The notes under the pieces are model-generated. The model did not search any database, was not told the origin of the DNA, and was given only the letters and a program-made list of their open reading frames with translations. Positions 44,218-52,349 of a stretch of DNA of 64,000 nucleotides are shown here, piece by piece (the stretch's first letter is position 1; every line of letters begins with the position of its first letter). Origin of the DNA: CALDCK01 sp050618055 (lineage in GTDB: Bacteria > Myxococcota_A > UBA9160 > SMWR01); assembly GCA_050618055.1 (NCBI GenBank), contig JBNLVK010000291.1, positions 12,851 to 76,850 of the forward strand. Direction: 5' to 3'. Both the position numbers and the translations under genes were made by a program.

Positions 44218-44838
44218 CTACTGCGATCGCTCCTGGAAGAGCATGTCCTGGAGCTCCAGCAGGAACTCGGTCTGGCGCGCCGCGGCCTCGGGCGCGAACG
44301 GGTCGATCCCCAGCAGCTCGCGGGTCAGCGGCGCCATGGTCGCGTAGCCGAGCACCAGGTTGTGGAAGCCGGTCACCACCCAGGGCAGCAGCGCCGGGTT
44401 CTTCTTCACGATGGCGTTCTTCTCGGGCGTGAGCAGCATCGCCTTCTGGAAGAAGGGCCGGTACCAGCGGTCGAGCAGCAGCTCCAGCTGCTCGCCGCCG
44501 GCCAGCGTGGCGTACTGCACCACCCGGGCCAGGTTCGGGTTGCGGGCGTGCAGGGCGATCTCGGCGGCCAGCCCGCGCTTGCCGCGCTCCGCCGACGGCG
44601 GATCCGCCAGCACCTGGTCGAGGGTCTCGAGCAGCGGATCGAGCAGCCGCTCCAGCACCGCCACCCACAGCTCCCACTTTCCCCGGTAGTGGTTGTAGAT
44701 GGCCTGGGGGCGGATGCCGACCCGGTCGGCCACGTCGCCCAGCGAGGCGGCGTCGTAGCCGCGCTCGGCGAACACCTGCTCCGCAGCGTCGAGGATGCGC
44801 TCGCGGGTCGGCTTGCGGTGATTCGTCGGGGACGGCAT
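44218..44838 (-). CDS. TetR-family regulator
   Basis: A 206-residue TetR protein: RERILDAAEQVFAERGYDA, helix-turn-helix ASLGDVADRVGIRPQAIYNH, YRGKWELW. I chose ATG 44838; a TTG 15 nt upstream would start inside the operator. It lies divergent to the flavoprotein/P450 operon, with the palindrome 44840-44860 between them, so it probably represses both directions. Confidence 0.88.
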   Translation of the reverse strand: MPSPTNHRKPTRERILDAAEQVFAERGYDAASLGDVADRVGIRPQAIYNHYRGKWELWVAVLERLLDPLLETLDQVLADPPSAERGKRGLAAEIALHARNPNLARVVQYATLAGGEQLELLLDRWYRPFFQKAMLLTPEKNAIVKKNPALLPWVVTGFHNLVLGYATMAPLTRELLGIDPFAPEAAARQTEFLLELQDMLFQERSQ

Positions 44839-44839
44839 G

Positions 44840-44863
44840 TTACTGGTTACCAACTAGTAATAT
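44840..44863. promoter_or_regulatory. TetR-type operator between divergent units
   Basis: TTACTGGTTACCAACTAGTAA minus its last base exceeds no clear boundary; the 21-bp site at 44840-44860 is symmetric at 16 of 21 positions (TTACT/AGTAA outer arms, GTT/AAC inner arms). TAATAT at 44858-44863 is a good -10 for the plus-strand flavoprotein gene and overlaps the right arm. Confidence 0.6.
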
Positions 44864-44887
44864 CCAGACGCGAGGAATTCCGCAAGG

Positions 44888-46318
44888 ATGAGTGCGACCC
44901 CCAGGAAGGCGTCCCAGGTCTCCGCCTGGACCGCCGAGGCCGACGTCGTCGTGGTGGGGCTGGGCGCCGCCGGGGCCTGCGCGGCCATCGAGGCGGCCGG
45001 CGCCGGCGCCGGCGTGCTGGTGCTCGAGCGGGCCGGGGGCGGCGGCGGCACCACCGCCGCGTCCGACGGGATGATGTACTTCGGCGGGGGCACCGCGCTC
45101 CAGCGCGCCTGCGGCTTCGACGACCCGGTCGAGGAGATGGTGAAGTACCTGATGGCGTCCTCCGGCCCCGAGCCGGACGAGGCGCGCATCCGGGTCTACT
45201 GCGAAGAGAGCGCCGCCCACTTCGACTGGCTGGTGGAGCAGGGCGTGCCCTTCAAGGCCGAGTTCTACCCGGAGCGCATGCTGTCGCCCGGCGAGGAGGG
45301 GCTCACCTACTCGGGCAACGAGCTGGTGCACCCCTTCCGCGACCTGGCGAAGCCGGCGCCGCGCGCCCACATGCCCCAGAAGGAGGGCCAGGCCGGCGCC
45401 TTCCTGATGCAGAAGCTCGTCGCCAGCGCCGAGCGCGCCGGCGTCGAGATCCGCGCGAACGTGCTGTGCGAGCGGCTGGTGGTGGACGACGACGGGCGCG
45501 TGGTGGGGGTGCAGGCCACGAGCGCCGGCGAGGAGCAGAGCTTCCGCGCGCGGCGCGGCGTGGTGCTGTGCGCCGGCGGCTTCATCAACGATCGCGAGAT
45601 GGTGAAGCAGTACGCCCCCGAGATCCGCCGGGCGCGCTTCAAGGCCGCCACCGACGGCGACGACGGGCGCGGCATCCGCATGGGCATGGGCGCCGGCGGC
45701 GCGGCGATCCGCATGGACAAGGCGTCGGTGACGCTGCCCTTCTACCCGCCGAAATCGCTGATGAAGGGCATCTTCGTGAACGCGGCGGGCCAGCGCTTCA
45801 TGCCCGAGGACGTCTACCAGGGGCGCGCCGGCGAGATCGCCCTGGGCCGGCAGGACGGCCGGGTCTGGCTGGTGCTCGACGACGCCACCTTCGAGCGGCC
45901 GCTGTTCGCCGGCGGCGAGATCCACGCCGGCGAGACCATCGAGGAGATCGAAGGGGAGTGCGGCTTTCCGCCGGGCGCGCTGCGCCAGACCCTCGACTTC
46001 TACAACGCCCACGCGGCGCGCGGCGAGGATCCGCTGTTCCACAAGGCGCCCGAGTACCTGGTGCCGCTCACCACGGCGCCCTTCGGCGTGATCGACCTGT
46101 CCTGGGACAAGGCCATCTACGCGGCCTTCACCCTGGGCGGCCTGGCCACCGACACGCAGGCGCGCGTGCTGACGCCGGACGGCGACCCGGTGCCCGGCCT
46201 GTTCGCGGCGGGACGCACCGCCGCCTCCATCTCCTCGCCCGGCTACTCGAGCGGCACCTCCATCGGCGAGGCCACGCTCTACGGACGCATCGCCGGGCGC
46301 AACGCGGCCTCGGCCTGA
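44888..46318 (+). CDS. FAD-dependent oxidoreductase (KstD/fumarate-reductase-like)
   Basis: A 476-residue flavoprotein of the FAD_binding_2 family: VVVVGLGAAGACAAIEA at the N-terminus, GGGGGTTAASDGMMYFGGG, GVVLCAGGFINDREM in the middle and the C-terminal SSPGYSSGTSIGEATLYGR run. It resembles 3-ketosteroid-delta1-dehydrogenase and related enone-forming or enone-reducing enzymes. A substrate cannot be fixed. It starts an operon with a P450 and a rhodanese lipoprotein under a TetR-type operator, with GAGGAA 10 nt before the ATG. Confidence 0.87.
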   Translation: MSATPRKASQVSAWTAEADVVVVGLGAAGACAAIEAAGAGAGVLVLERAGGGGGTTAASDGMMYFGGGTALQRACGFDDPVEEMVKYLMASSGPEPDEARIRVYCEESAAHFDWLVEQGVPFKAEFYPERMLSPGEEGLTYSGNELVHPFRDLAKPAPRAHMPQKEGQAGAFLMQKLVASAERAGVEIRANVLCERLVVDDDGRVVGVQATSAGEEQSFRARRGVVLCAGGFINDREMVKQYAPEIRRARFKAATDGDDGRGIRMGMGAGGAAIRMDKASVTLPFYPPKSLMKGIFVNAAGQRFMPEDVYQGRAGEIALGRQDGRVWLVLDDATFERPLFAGGEIHAGETIEEIEGECGFPPGALRQTLDFYNAHAARGEDPLFHKAPEYLVPLTTAPFGVIDLSWDKAIYAAFTLGGLATDTQARVLTPDGDPVPGLFAAGRTAASISSPGYSSGTSIGEATLYGRIAGRNAASA

Positions 46319-46332
46319 AGAAAGGAACCAAC

Positions 46333-47514
46333 GTGGTCCAGTACGATCCCTACTCCGACCAGATCAAGGACGATCCGTATCCGGTGTACGCCGAGATGCG
46401 CAAGCACGAGCCGGCCTGCTTCGTCGAGGAGTACGACGCCTGGTTCCTGTCGCGCTTCGACGACATCTGGCGGGTCGGACCCGACGGCAGGCACTTCAGC
46501 GCCATGGAGGGCACGACGCCGAACCACCTGCTCAGCAAGGACACGCCGCTGAACCTGTCCTTCGCAAGCATGGACCCGCCCCAGCACTCGAAGTACCGGG
46601 CGCAGGTGAACGAGCACTTCAAGCCGGCCACCGTCGCGAAGATGGAGTCGCACATGGCGGCGATCGTGAAGGGCCTGGTCGACGACTTCATCGGGAAGGG
46701 CCGCTGCGACCTGGTGCAGGACTTCGCCGTGCAGGTGTCGGTGCGGGGCGCGCTCAGCGTGGCGGGGCTGCCGCTCGAGCTGGCCAGCGAGGGCGTGCGC
46801 TGGGTGAACGACATCTTCCACCGCGAGGACGACCACAAGGGCGTGACCGAGGTCGGCACGACGGCGATGAAGGACATGTTCTTCACGCTGCTCGACCACG
46901 TGAAGGCGGCCCGCAAGGATCCGGAGAAGGCGGAGGGCATCCTCAGGACGCTGCTCACCACCGACGTGGCCGGCGACAGGATGGACGACTTCCGCATCGC
47001 GTCGCTCGCCTCGGTCATCCTGATCGGCGGCACCGACACGCTGCCCAAGGCGCTGGCCGCCACGCTGCACCGCCTGTGGCTGAACCCGGAGCAGCGGGAG
47101 ACGCTGCTGGGCGACCTGTCGCTGGTGCAGGACGCCTTCCTCGAGGGCCTGCGCATCGACACCCCGACCCAGCACCTGGGCCGCACCGTCACGAAGGAGA
47201 TCGAGTTCCACGGGCACACGCTGCAGCCGGGGCAGAAGGTGATGCTGATGTGGGCCTCGGCCAACCGGGACGAGAACGAGTTCGACGCCCCCGGCGAGTA
47301 CCGCATGACCCGGCGCCCGCCGCGCATGCTGGCTTTCGGCCACGGCATCCACATGTGCCTGGGCAAGCACGTGGCGCTGCTCGAGGCGCGGCTGGCGCTC
47401 ACCGAGCTGCTGTCGCGCATTCCGCGCTACGAGATCGACGTCGAGAACGCGGTGCGCAACCGCACCGAGTTCGTGCAGGGCTGGCTGAACCTGCCGGCCA
47501 CCTGGGAGGTCTGA
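46333..47514 (+). CDS. Cytochrome P450 (bacterial class I)
   Basis: A 393-residue soluble P450: I-helix LIGGTDTLPKAL with the acid-threonine pair, EGLRID (ExxR), and the heme loop FGHGIHMCLGKHVAL with its cysteine. No membrane anchor, as usual for bacterial class I enzymes that need ferredoxin and a reductase; none is encoded nearby. The start is GTG after AAAGGAA, 14 nt downstream of the flavoprotein stop. Co-expression with the KstD-like enzyme suggests oxidation of a steroid- or terpenoid-like compound; that is inference. Confidence 0.92.
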   Translation: MVQYDPYSDQIKDDPYPVYAEMRKHEPACFVEEYDAWFLSRFDDIWRVGPDGRHFSAMEGTTPNHLLSKDTPLNLSFASMDPPQHSKYRAQVNEHFKPATVAKMESHMAAIVKGLVDDFIGKGRCDLVQDFAVQVSVRGALSVAGLPLELASEGVRWVNDIFHREDDHKGVTEVGTTAMKDMFFTLLDHVKAARKDPEKAEGILRTLLTTDVAGDRMDDFRIASLASVILIGGTDTLPKALAATLHRLWLNPEQRETLLGDLSLVQDAFLEGLRIDTPTQHLGRTVTKEIEFHGHTLQPGQKVMLMWASANRDENEFDAPGEYRMTRRPPRMLAFGHGIHMCLGKHVALLEARLALTELLSRIPRYEIDVENAVRNRTEFVQGWLNLPATWEV

Positions 47515-47515
47515 G

Positions 47516-47917
47516 ATGACGAAGTTCCGCATCCTGCTTCCGCTGCTTCCGCTCTCGCTCCTGCTCGCGCTGGCCGCCTGCGCGAGCCCCGACCCGCGCG
47601 CCGCCACGATCACGCCGGACGCGCTGGCGGAGCGCATCGCCGAAGGCGACGCGCCGCTGGTGCTCGACGTGCGCAGCCAGTCCGAGTACGAGTCCGGCCA
47701 CATCCCGGGCGCCGTCTGGATCCCCCACGACGAGCTGGCGTCGCGGCTGTCCGAGCTGCCGGCCGACAAGGACACGGAGATCGTGGTGCACTGCCAGAGC
47801 GGTCGCCGCGCCGGCATGGCCGAGACGGTGCTGGGCGACGCCGGCTACACCCACGTCGTCGACCTGGAGGGCCACTGGGAGGTGTGGTCGGCGGGCGACT
47901 ACCCGAAGGAGCCCTAG
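47516..47917 (+). CDS. Rhodanese-like lipoprotein
   Basis: A 133-residue protein with lipobox LALAAC after a hydrophobic signal, then a single rhodanese domain: LVLDVRSQSEYESGHIPGAVWIP and the active-site loop VVHCQSGRRAG with its cysteine. It would sit at the periplasmic face of a membrane, with a sulfur-transfer or oxyanion role. The ATG starts 1 nt after the P450 TGA, so it is translationally coupled. Confidence 0.85.
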   Translation: MTKFRILLPLLPLSLLLALAACASPDPRAATITPDALAERIAEGDAPLVLDVRSQSEYESGHIPGAVWIPHDELASRLSELPADKDTEIVVHCQSGRRAGMAETVLGDAGYTHVVDLEGHWEVWSAGDYPKEP

Positions 47918-47930
47918 CGGCGGGTTGGCG

Positions 47931-48437
47931 CTACCCGGCCGGGGGCCGCCACGTCGGCGCGTCGAAGAAGGCGCGCTCGCGGTCGGCGAAGGCGTTCTCG
48001 ATGACGCGCGGCGCCCAGCCCTGGAGCGGCAGCGTCTTCACCTCTTCGCGGGTGAAGGCGCGCACCTCGCTCACCTCCTCGCCGTCCGGGCGCAGGCGGC
48101 CGCCGACCACGCGCGCCAGGAAGACCGTCATCATGAACGACACGGCGTCGCCGTTGTCGTAGGTGGTGCGGAACCCGGGGCCGCCGTACACGCCGATGGT
48201 GCGCAGCAGCTCGACGTGCAGGCCGGTCTCCTCCCACATCTCGCGCAGCGCGGCGTCGGCGGGCACCTCCAGCGGCTCGACGCCGCCGCCGGGCGTGGCC
48301 CACAACCCGCTCTCGGCGTGGCGCACCAGCAGCACGCGATCCCGCTCGTCGAAGGCCAGGATCGTGACCGACGGGATCTCGAGGAGCTGCGTCCCGATCT
48401 TCTCGCGGATCCGGCGCATGGAGTCCGAGATGGGCAT
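47931..48437 (-). CDS. Nudix hydrolase
   Basis: A 168-residue Nudix protein with a full Nudix box, GGVEPLEVPADAALREMW followed by EETGL (Gx5Ex7REUxEExGU). The rest of the fold is standard. It would hydrolyse a nucleoside-diphosphate-linked substrate. It converges on the rhodanese gene with a 13-nt gap. Confidence 0.88.
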   Translation of the reverse strand: MPISDSMRRIREKIGTQLLEIPSVTILAFDERDRVLLVRHAESGLWATPGGGVEPLEVPADAALREMWEETGLHVELLRTIGVYGGPGFRTTYDNGDAVSFMMTVFLARVVGGRLRPDGEEVSEVRAFTREEVKTLPLQGWAPRVIENAFADRERAFFDAPTWRPPAG

Positions 48438-48481
48438 CCGGGTTCCTCCGCCGGCAGCTTCGCCCAGCCGGGGCGCCGCTT

Positions 48482-48500
48482 CACCCCGCGCGGCGGGGTG
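48482..48500. repeat. Strong GC hairpin upstream of a secreted-protein gene
   Basis: CACCCCGC-GCG-GCGGGGTG, a perfect 8-bp stem in the 76-bp divergent gap, ending 13 nt before the ATG at 48514. It could be a leader hairpin or regulatory site. Confidence 0.4.
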
Positions 48501-48513
48501 CCGATGAGCAGGC

Positions 48514-48948
48514 ATGCGTCCCGCTCCCCCCCTCGGCCCGCTGCTCGTCTGCTGGCTGGCGTCCGCGGCAGCCCTGGCCTCGTCCGACGCGCTGCTGCGC
48601 GAGCGCGAGGTGCGCGGCTGGGACGTGGTCCGCGAGGCGCCGGTGCACGCGTCGGACGATCGCGACCTGGCCGAGTGGGGCGTGCGCGTGAAGCACGTGC
48701 GCCACTACGCGCGCAAGCTGGGGAGCGACATCCAGGTGTGCAGCGTGGAGCTCTGGATCTTCGAGGACGAAGGCCGCGCGGCGGCCGCCGCCGGCGGCTT
48801 CCACTACCCGGACTGGCGCATCGACCGGGTGGGCGCCTCGCTGGTGATGCTGCACGGATCGATCCGCCACCGCGGCGGCGGCGGCGAGCGCGGCGTCTTC
48901 CCCGACTGCGAGGCGCTGGGCGCACGCGTCCGCGATCGGGCCGGTTGA
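48514..48948 (+). CDS. Small secreted hypothetical protein
   Basis: A 144-residue protein with a signal peptide (PLLVCWLASAAALA, cleavage near ALASS) and a soluble domain containing two cysteines (VCSVELWIF, FPDCEALG) that may pair. I do not recognise a family. Divergent from the Nudix gene. Its stop lies inside the -35 of the EthD gene. Confidence 0.6.
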   Translation: MRPAPPLGPLLVCWLASAAALASSDALLREREVRGWDVVREAPVHASDDRDLAEWGVRVKHVRHYARKLGSDIQVCSVELWIFEDEGRAAAAAGGFHYPDWRIDRVGASLVMLHGSIRHRGGGGERGVFPDCEALGARVRDRAG

Positions 48949-48974
48949 CCGCCGCGGGCGTGCACGGATAGCGT
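48945..48974 (+). promoter_or_regulatory. Promoter of the EthD-like gene
   Basis: TTGACC (48945-48950), 18-bp spacer, TAGCGT (48969-48974), then 6 nt to the ATG at 48981: a probable leaderless promoter with a recognisable -35. Confidence 0.45.
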
Positions 48975-48980
48975 ACGCCC

Positions 48981-49676
48981 ATGGAGAAGCTCGCCAGCGT
49001 CCTGTGGAAGCCCGCCGACCAGCCCGACCAGGCCTTCGCCGACGCCCTGCTGGCCGCCGCACCCGAGCTGGCCAAGCAGGGCGCCATGAAGCTGCGCATC
49101 GACGTGGCCGACGACGCGGTGGCCGACGGCGCCGGCGTGCGCGTCGGCCGCATGGATCCCCCGAAGGCGGCGGTGGTCTTCTACTGGCTCGACCTGGCCG
49201 ACGATCGCGGACCGGTCGAGGCCGTGCTCGCGCCGCTGGCGTCGCGCGTCGAGACCTTCCTGGTGGTCGAGGCGGAGCCCGTGAAGAACACCGCGCACGT
49301 GGCGCCGCTGGGCCGGCGCACACCCGGCTTCAACTTCGTCACCTGCATCCAGCGCAAGCCCGGGCTGTCGGACGCCGAGTTCCTGTCCCACTGGCACGTC
49401 GAGCACCGGCGCTGCGCCGTCGAGACCCAGAGCACCTTCGCCTACGTGCGCAACGAGATCGTGCGGGCCTATTCGGACACGGCGCCCGCCTGGGAGGCGA
49501 TCGTCGAGGAGAGCTTCCCGATCGAGGCGCTCACCGACCCGAAGGTCTGGTACGCCGCGAAGGACGACGCGCAGCTCGCGAAGAACCGGGGCTGGATGAT
49601 CGAGAGCTGCCTCGCCTTCCTCGCCCTCGACCAGGTCGAGGGCCACCCGATGAGCGAGTACGTCTTTCAACGCTGA
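48981..49676 (+). CDS. EthD-domain protein
   Basis: A 231-residue protein made of two dimeric alpha/beta-barrel halves. The second carries the EthD signature IQRKPGLSDAEFLSHWHVEH. EthD proteins accompany P450 ether-degradation and polyketide or steroid loci, with poorly defined activity. ATG 48981 follows TAGCGT by 6 nt without a ribosome site. Confidence 0.75.
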   Translation: MEKLASVLWKPADQPDQAFADALLAAAPELAKQGAMKLRIDVADDAVADGAGVRVGRMDPPKAAVVFYWLDLADDRGPVEAVLAPLASRVETFLVVEAEPVKNTAHVAPLGRRTPGFNFVTCIQRKPGLSDAEFLSHWHVEHRRCAVETQSTFAYVRNEIVRAYSDTAPAWEAIVEESFPIEALTDPKVWYAAKDDAQLAKNRGWMIESCLAFLALDQVEGHPMSEYVFQR

Positions 49677-49718
49677 CTGGTGTATGATGCGTCGGGGAAG
49701 GGGAGCGGGGGTTCCACC

Positions 49719-51047
49719 ATGAAGCTCGTTCCGTTGCTCTCTTGTCTCCTGCTGCTCGCCGCCTGCGCGAGTCCGCCCGTCGCGCCCCCGACGGCGCCCC
49801 TCGACGACCCGCTGCTCCAGAGCGCCGGGCTCCAGCGCGAGCGCGGCCGGCTGGAGCTGCCGCCGCTGGACCCGGGTCTGGAACGGGCGCGACTGGTCGC
49901 CCACTTCGACCGGGTGCTCGAACGCCTCGAGGCGGGCCGGGCGCCCGCGCCCGATCTCGAGGAGCGCCGCGCCCTCCAGATCGAACGCCTGCGCCGCTAC
50001 CGCGACGCGGGTCGCTTCCCTCTGAACCGGGAGGGCCACGGCCTGACCCTGCCGATCTTCGTCGACGCCGAGGACACGGCCTGCGCCGTCGGCTGGCTGA
50101 TGCGCGAGGACGGCTGGCGCGCGGAGGTCGAGGCCATCCGCCGCGCCGACAACCACGTCTACGTGGACGACGTCGAGGACGGTCCGCTGCTGGCCTGGGT
50201 CGCCACGTCCGGGCTCACCCGCGAGGAGGCGGCGATCATCCAGCCCGGCTACTCGCCGCCTACCCTCGGATCGACCTTCGACGACCTGCTCGGCGGCGGG
50301 TCGCAGGTCGGCGCGGGACTCCTCTACCAGAACTTCACGCTCAGCCGCTCGACCCCCGGTGTCTCGGCGGAGGTGTGCGTGCTCTCGCCCGACTTCGCGA
50401 GCTGCCAGACACCGATCGATCCCGCCAGCGTCTCGCCGCTCGACGCGGTGGGCGTCGCGGCGGGCAATCTCACCATCACGACGCCCGACTACGAGGAGGA
50501 CGCCACCCTCTCGAACTGGCTCTACGTGGGCGGCGGGACCTCGGGCGACACGCTGGGGACCGACGGCGGCGGTACCGGCTACTCGATCATCGAGGTGGGC
50601 TACGACGTCATGGTCACCGACCCGAACCTGGCGATCGGCGAGGTGCTGCTCCAGTCGTCCGGGTTCATCAACGAGAACGAGGCCGCGCCGCGCTCCGACG
50701 TCGGGTTCACCATCGCTACGGGCCTCGTCTGGGAGACCAGCCTGGTGGTCGGCTCGGTGTTCGAGAGCGGCGGCAGCGTGCTGGCGGATCTCACGGTCGG
50801 CGACGACCCGGCGGACCTGACGACGCCGTTCATCCCCGGCGCGCCGCAACTGCTGTCGGGAAGCGAGCGCCAGACGATCGCACCGGTGTCGAGCCTGCAC
50901 GTGACCACCCGCGTCTTCGTCTTCGACGACGCCATCCTCCACGGCTTCTTCCACGAGTTCGACCTGGTGCCGATCCCGGAGCCGGGCACGGCGGCGCTGC
51001 TGGTGCTGGGGCTCGTGGCGCTGGGACTGCGCGGGCGGAAGCGCTAG
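49719..51047 (+). CDS. Lipoprotein with C-terminal PEP-CTERM tail
   Basis: A 442-residue protein with two sorting signals. The N-terminus has a lipobox (LLSCLLLLAACAS), and the C-terminus has a PEP-CTERM tail, IPEPGTAALLVLGLVALGL ending RGRKR. Residues 25-180 form a domain with LRRYRDAGRFPLN and PIFVDAEDTACAVGWLM that I associate with conserved extracellular proteins; residues 190-400 are beta-rich and acidic. TATGAT at 49683-49688 is a likely -10, and GGGGAG precedes the ATG by about 12 nt. The stop overlaps the citrate-synthase gene on a CTAG. Confidence 0.82.
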   Translation: MKLVPLLSCLLLLAACASPPVAPPTAPLDDPLLQSAGLQRERGRLELPPLDPGLERARLVAHFDRVLERLEAGRAPAPDLEERRALQIERLRRYRDAGRFPLNREGHGLTLPIFVDAEDTACAVGWLMREDGWRAEVEAIRRADNHVYVDDVEDGPLLAWVATSGLTREEAAIIQPGYSPPTLGSTFDDLLGGGSQVGAGLLYQNFTLSRSTPGVSAEVCVLSPDFASCQTPIDPASVSPLDAVGVAAGNLTITTPDYEEDATLSNWLYVGGGTSGDTLGTDGGGTGYSIIEVGYDVMVTDPNLAIGEVLLQSSGFINENEAAPRSDVGFTIATGLVWETSLVVGSVFESGGSVLADLTVGDDPADLTTPFIPGAPQLLSGSERQTIAPVSSLHVTTRVFVFDDAILHGFFHEFDLVPIPEPGTAALLVLGLVALGLRGRKR

Positions 51048-52249
51048 GGCGCCTCGCCCACGTAGCGCGCGCGCGGGCGGATCAGGCTGCCGGCTTCGTA
51101 CTGCTCGATGGCGTGGGCGATCCAGCCGGCGGTGCGGGCGATCGTGACCAGGCAGAGCGCGGCACCCGGCGGAAGGCCCAGTGCGCGCCGCAGGGCCACC
51201 GTCGCGAAGTCGACGTTCGGCGCCCGCGCGATCAGCCGAAGGCACTCGCGCTCGACGGCGTCGGCGACCGCCAGGTCCGGGCTCCCGCCGTCCAGCCCGC
51301 GCACCCGTGCGAGCAGCGCCCGCGCGCGCGGGTCGCCCTCGCGGTAGAGCGGGTGGCCGAAGCCGGGGATGCGCTCGCCGCGGCGGAGGCGCGCCTCCAG
51401 CACCGCGCGCGCCCGCTCCGGCCGTTCGATCTCGTCGAACAGCGCCTCCACCTGCTCGCTGGCGCGACCGTGCAGCGGTCCGCCCAGGGCCGACAGGCCG
51501 GCGATCACCGCCGCGTAGGGTGTGGCGCCCGACGACGCGACGCAGCGCACGGTGAAGGTGCTGACGTTCAGCTCGTGGTCCGCCCACAGGATGAGCGCCG
51601 CCTCCAGGGGCTCGCGCACCGCAGGGCGGTCCGGCGCCCAGGCGCGCTGGAGCACGTCGGCGGCGGGGGCGTCGGACGGTGCGCCGCCGGTGCTCACGGC
51701 GGTCAGGATGCGCAGCAGCTTCGCGCCGACGCGGCGCACGCCCGGCGCGCTGCGGTCGTAGCCCGACGCGTCCTCGCCGGCCTTGGCCGCCAGCACCACC
51801 TGGAAGCGTTCGATGGCGGGCAGGTCGGCCAGCGCCGGCGTGGGCTTCGCGAAGGCGCGAGGCAGGGCCGGCACCACCGGGTCGATGCCGGTCGCGAGCG
51901 TGCCGCCCCACAGGAAGCCGGCCACCTGCTCGAAGCCCGCCTGACCGATGAAGCCCTCGGCCGGCAGCCCGCGGTAGTAGAGCTGGCCGTCGCGGATCAG
52001 CGTCAGGCCCGACTCGAGCAGCGGCGCGCCGAACGACAGCGCCTGGGACGCCGCCCGCTCCGGATCGCGCCGGCTCTGCTTGCGCCGCGCCAGCCGCTCC
52101 ACGTCCTCGGCGTGGTAGAGCCGCGCGCGGGTGCCCCGCTGCCGCTCGCTGCGGATCAGCCCGCGCGAGACGTAGGCGTAGAGGGTGTCGCGGCGGACGC
52201 CGAGCCGGCGCGCCGCCTCGTCCGCCGAGAGCCGCCCGGGACCGCTCAC
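51044..52249 (-). CDS. Citrate-synthase-family protein with N-terminal HTH
   Basis: A 401-residue protein. Residues 5-60 are a MerR/excisionase-type helix-turn-helix (LSADEAARRLGVRRDTLYAY, LYHAEDVERLARRK); the rest is a citrate-synthase fold with catalytic histidines in GPLHGRA and GFGHPLYREGDPRA and the aspartate in APNVDFATVAL. Such HTH-citrate-synthase proteins usually lie beside a second citrate-synthase-like gene, as here. It could be a DNA-binding regulator, an enzyme, or both. The start is GTG 52249. Confidence 0.85.
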   Translation of the reverse strand: MSGPGRLSADEAARRLGVRRDTLYAYVSRGLIRSERQRGTRARLYHAEDVERLARRKQSRRDPERAASQALSFGAPLLESGLTLIRDGQLYYRGLPAEGFIGQAGFEQVAGFLWGGTLATGIDPVVPALPRAFAKPTPALADLPAIERFQVVLAAKAGEDASGYDRSAPGVRRVGAKLLRILTAVSTGGAPSDAPAADVLQRAWAPDRPAVREPLEAALILWADHELNVSTFTVRCVASSGATPYAAVIAGLSALGGPLHGRASEQVEALFDEIERPERARAVLEARLRRGERIPGFGHPLYREGDPRARALLARVRGLDGGSPDLAVADAVERECLRLIARAPNVDFATVALRRALGLPPGAALCLVTIARTAGWIAHAIEQYEAGSLIRPRARYVGEAP

Positions 52250-52273
52250 GAGCCGTCTCCGCGCGCCCCTGGA

Positions 52274-52291
52274 CTTGATATATAAATCAAG
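52274..52291. promoter_or_regulatory. AT-rich palindromic operator between two citrate-synthase genes
   Basis: CTTGAT-ATATAA-ATCAAG: perfect 6-bp arms in a conspicuously AT-rich patch of a very GC-rich region. It lies between the divergent starts at 52249 and 52350 and could bind the HTH of the left gene product. Confidence 0.6.
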
Positions 52292-52292
52292 A

Positions 52293-52321
52293 TTGACCGC
52301 ATTGATGGTCGAGTCTAGCCT
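52293..52321 (+). promoter_or_regulatory. Promoter of the right citrate-synthase gene
   Basis: TTGACC (52293-52298), 17-bp spacer, TAGCCT (52316-52321), then 28 nt to the ATG with GGAGG at 52341. The -35 starts 2 bp after the palindrome, so an occupied operator would block it. Confidence 0.5.
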
Positions 52322-52349
52322 CCCTTCGCGCGCCCCGCACGGAGGATGC

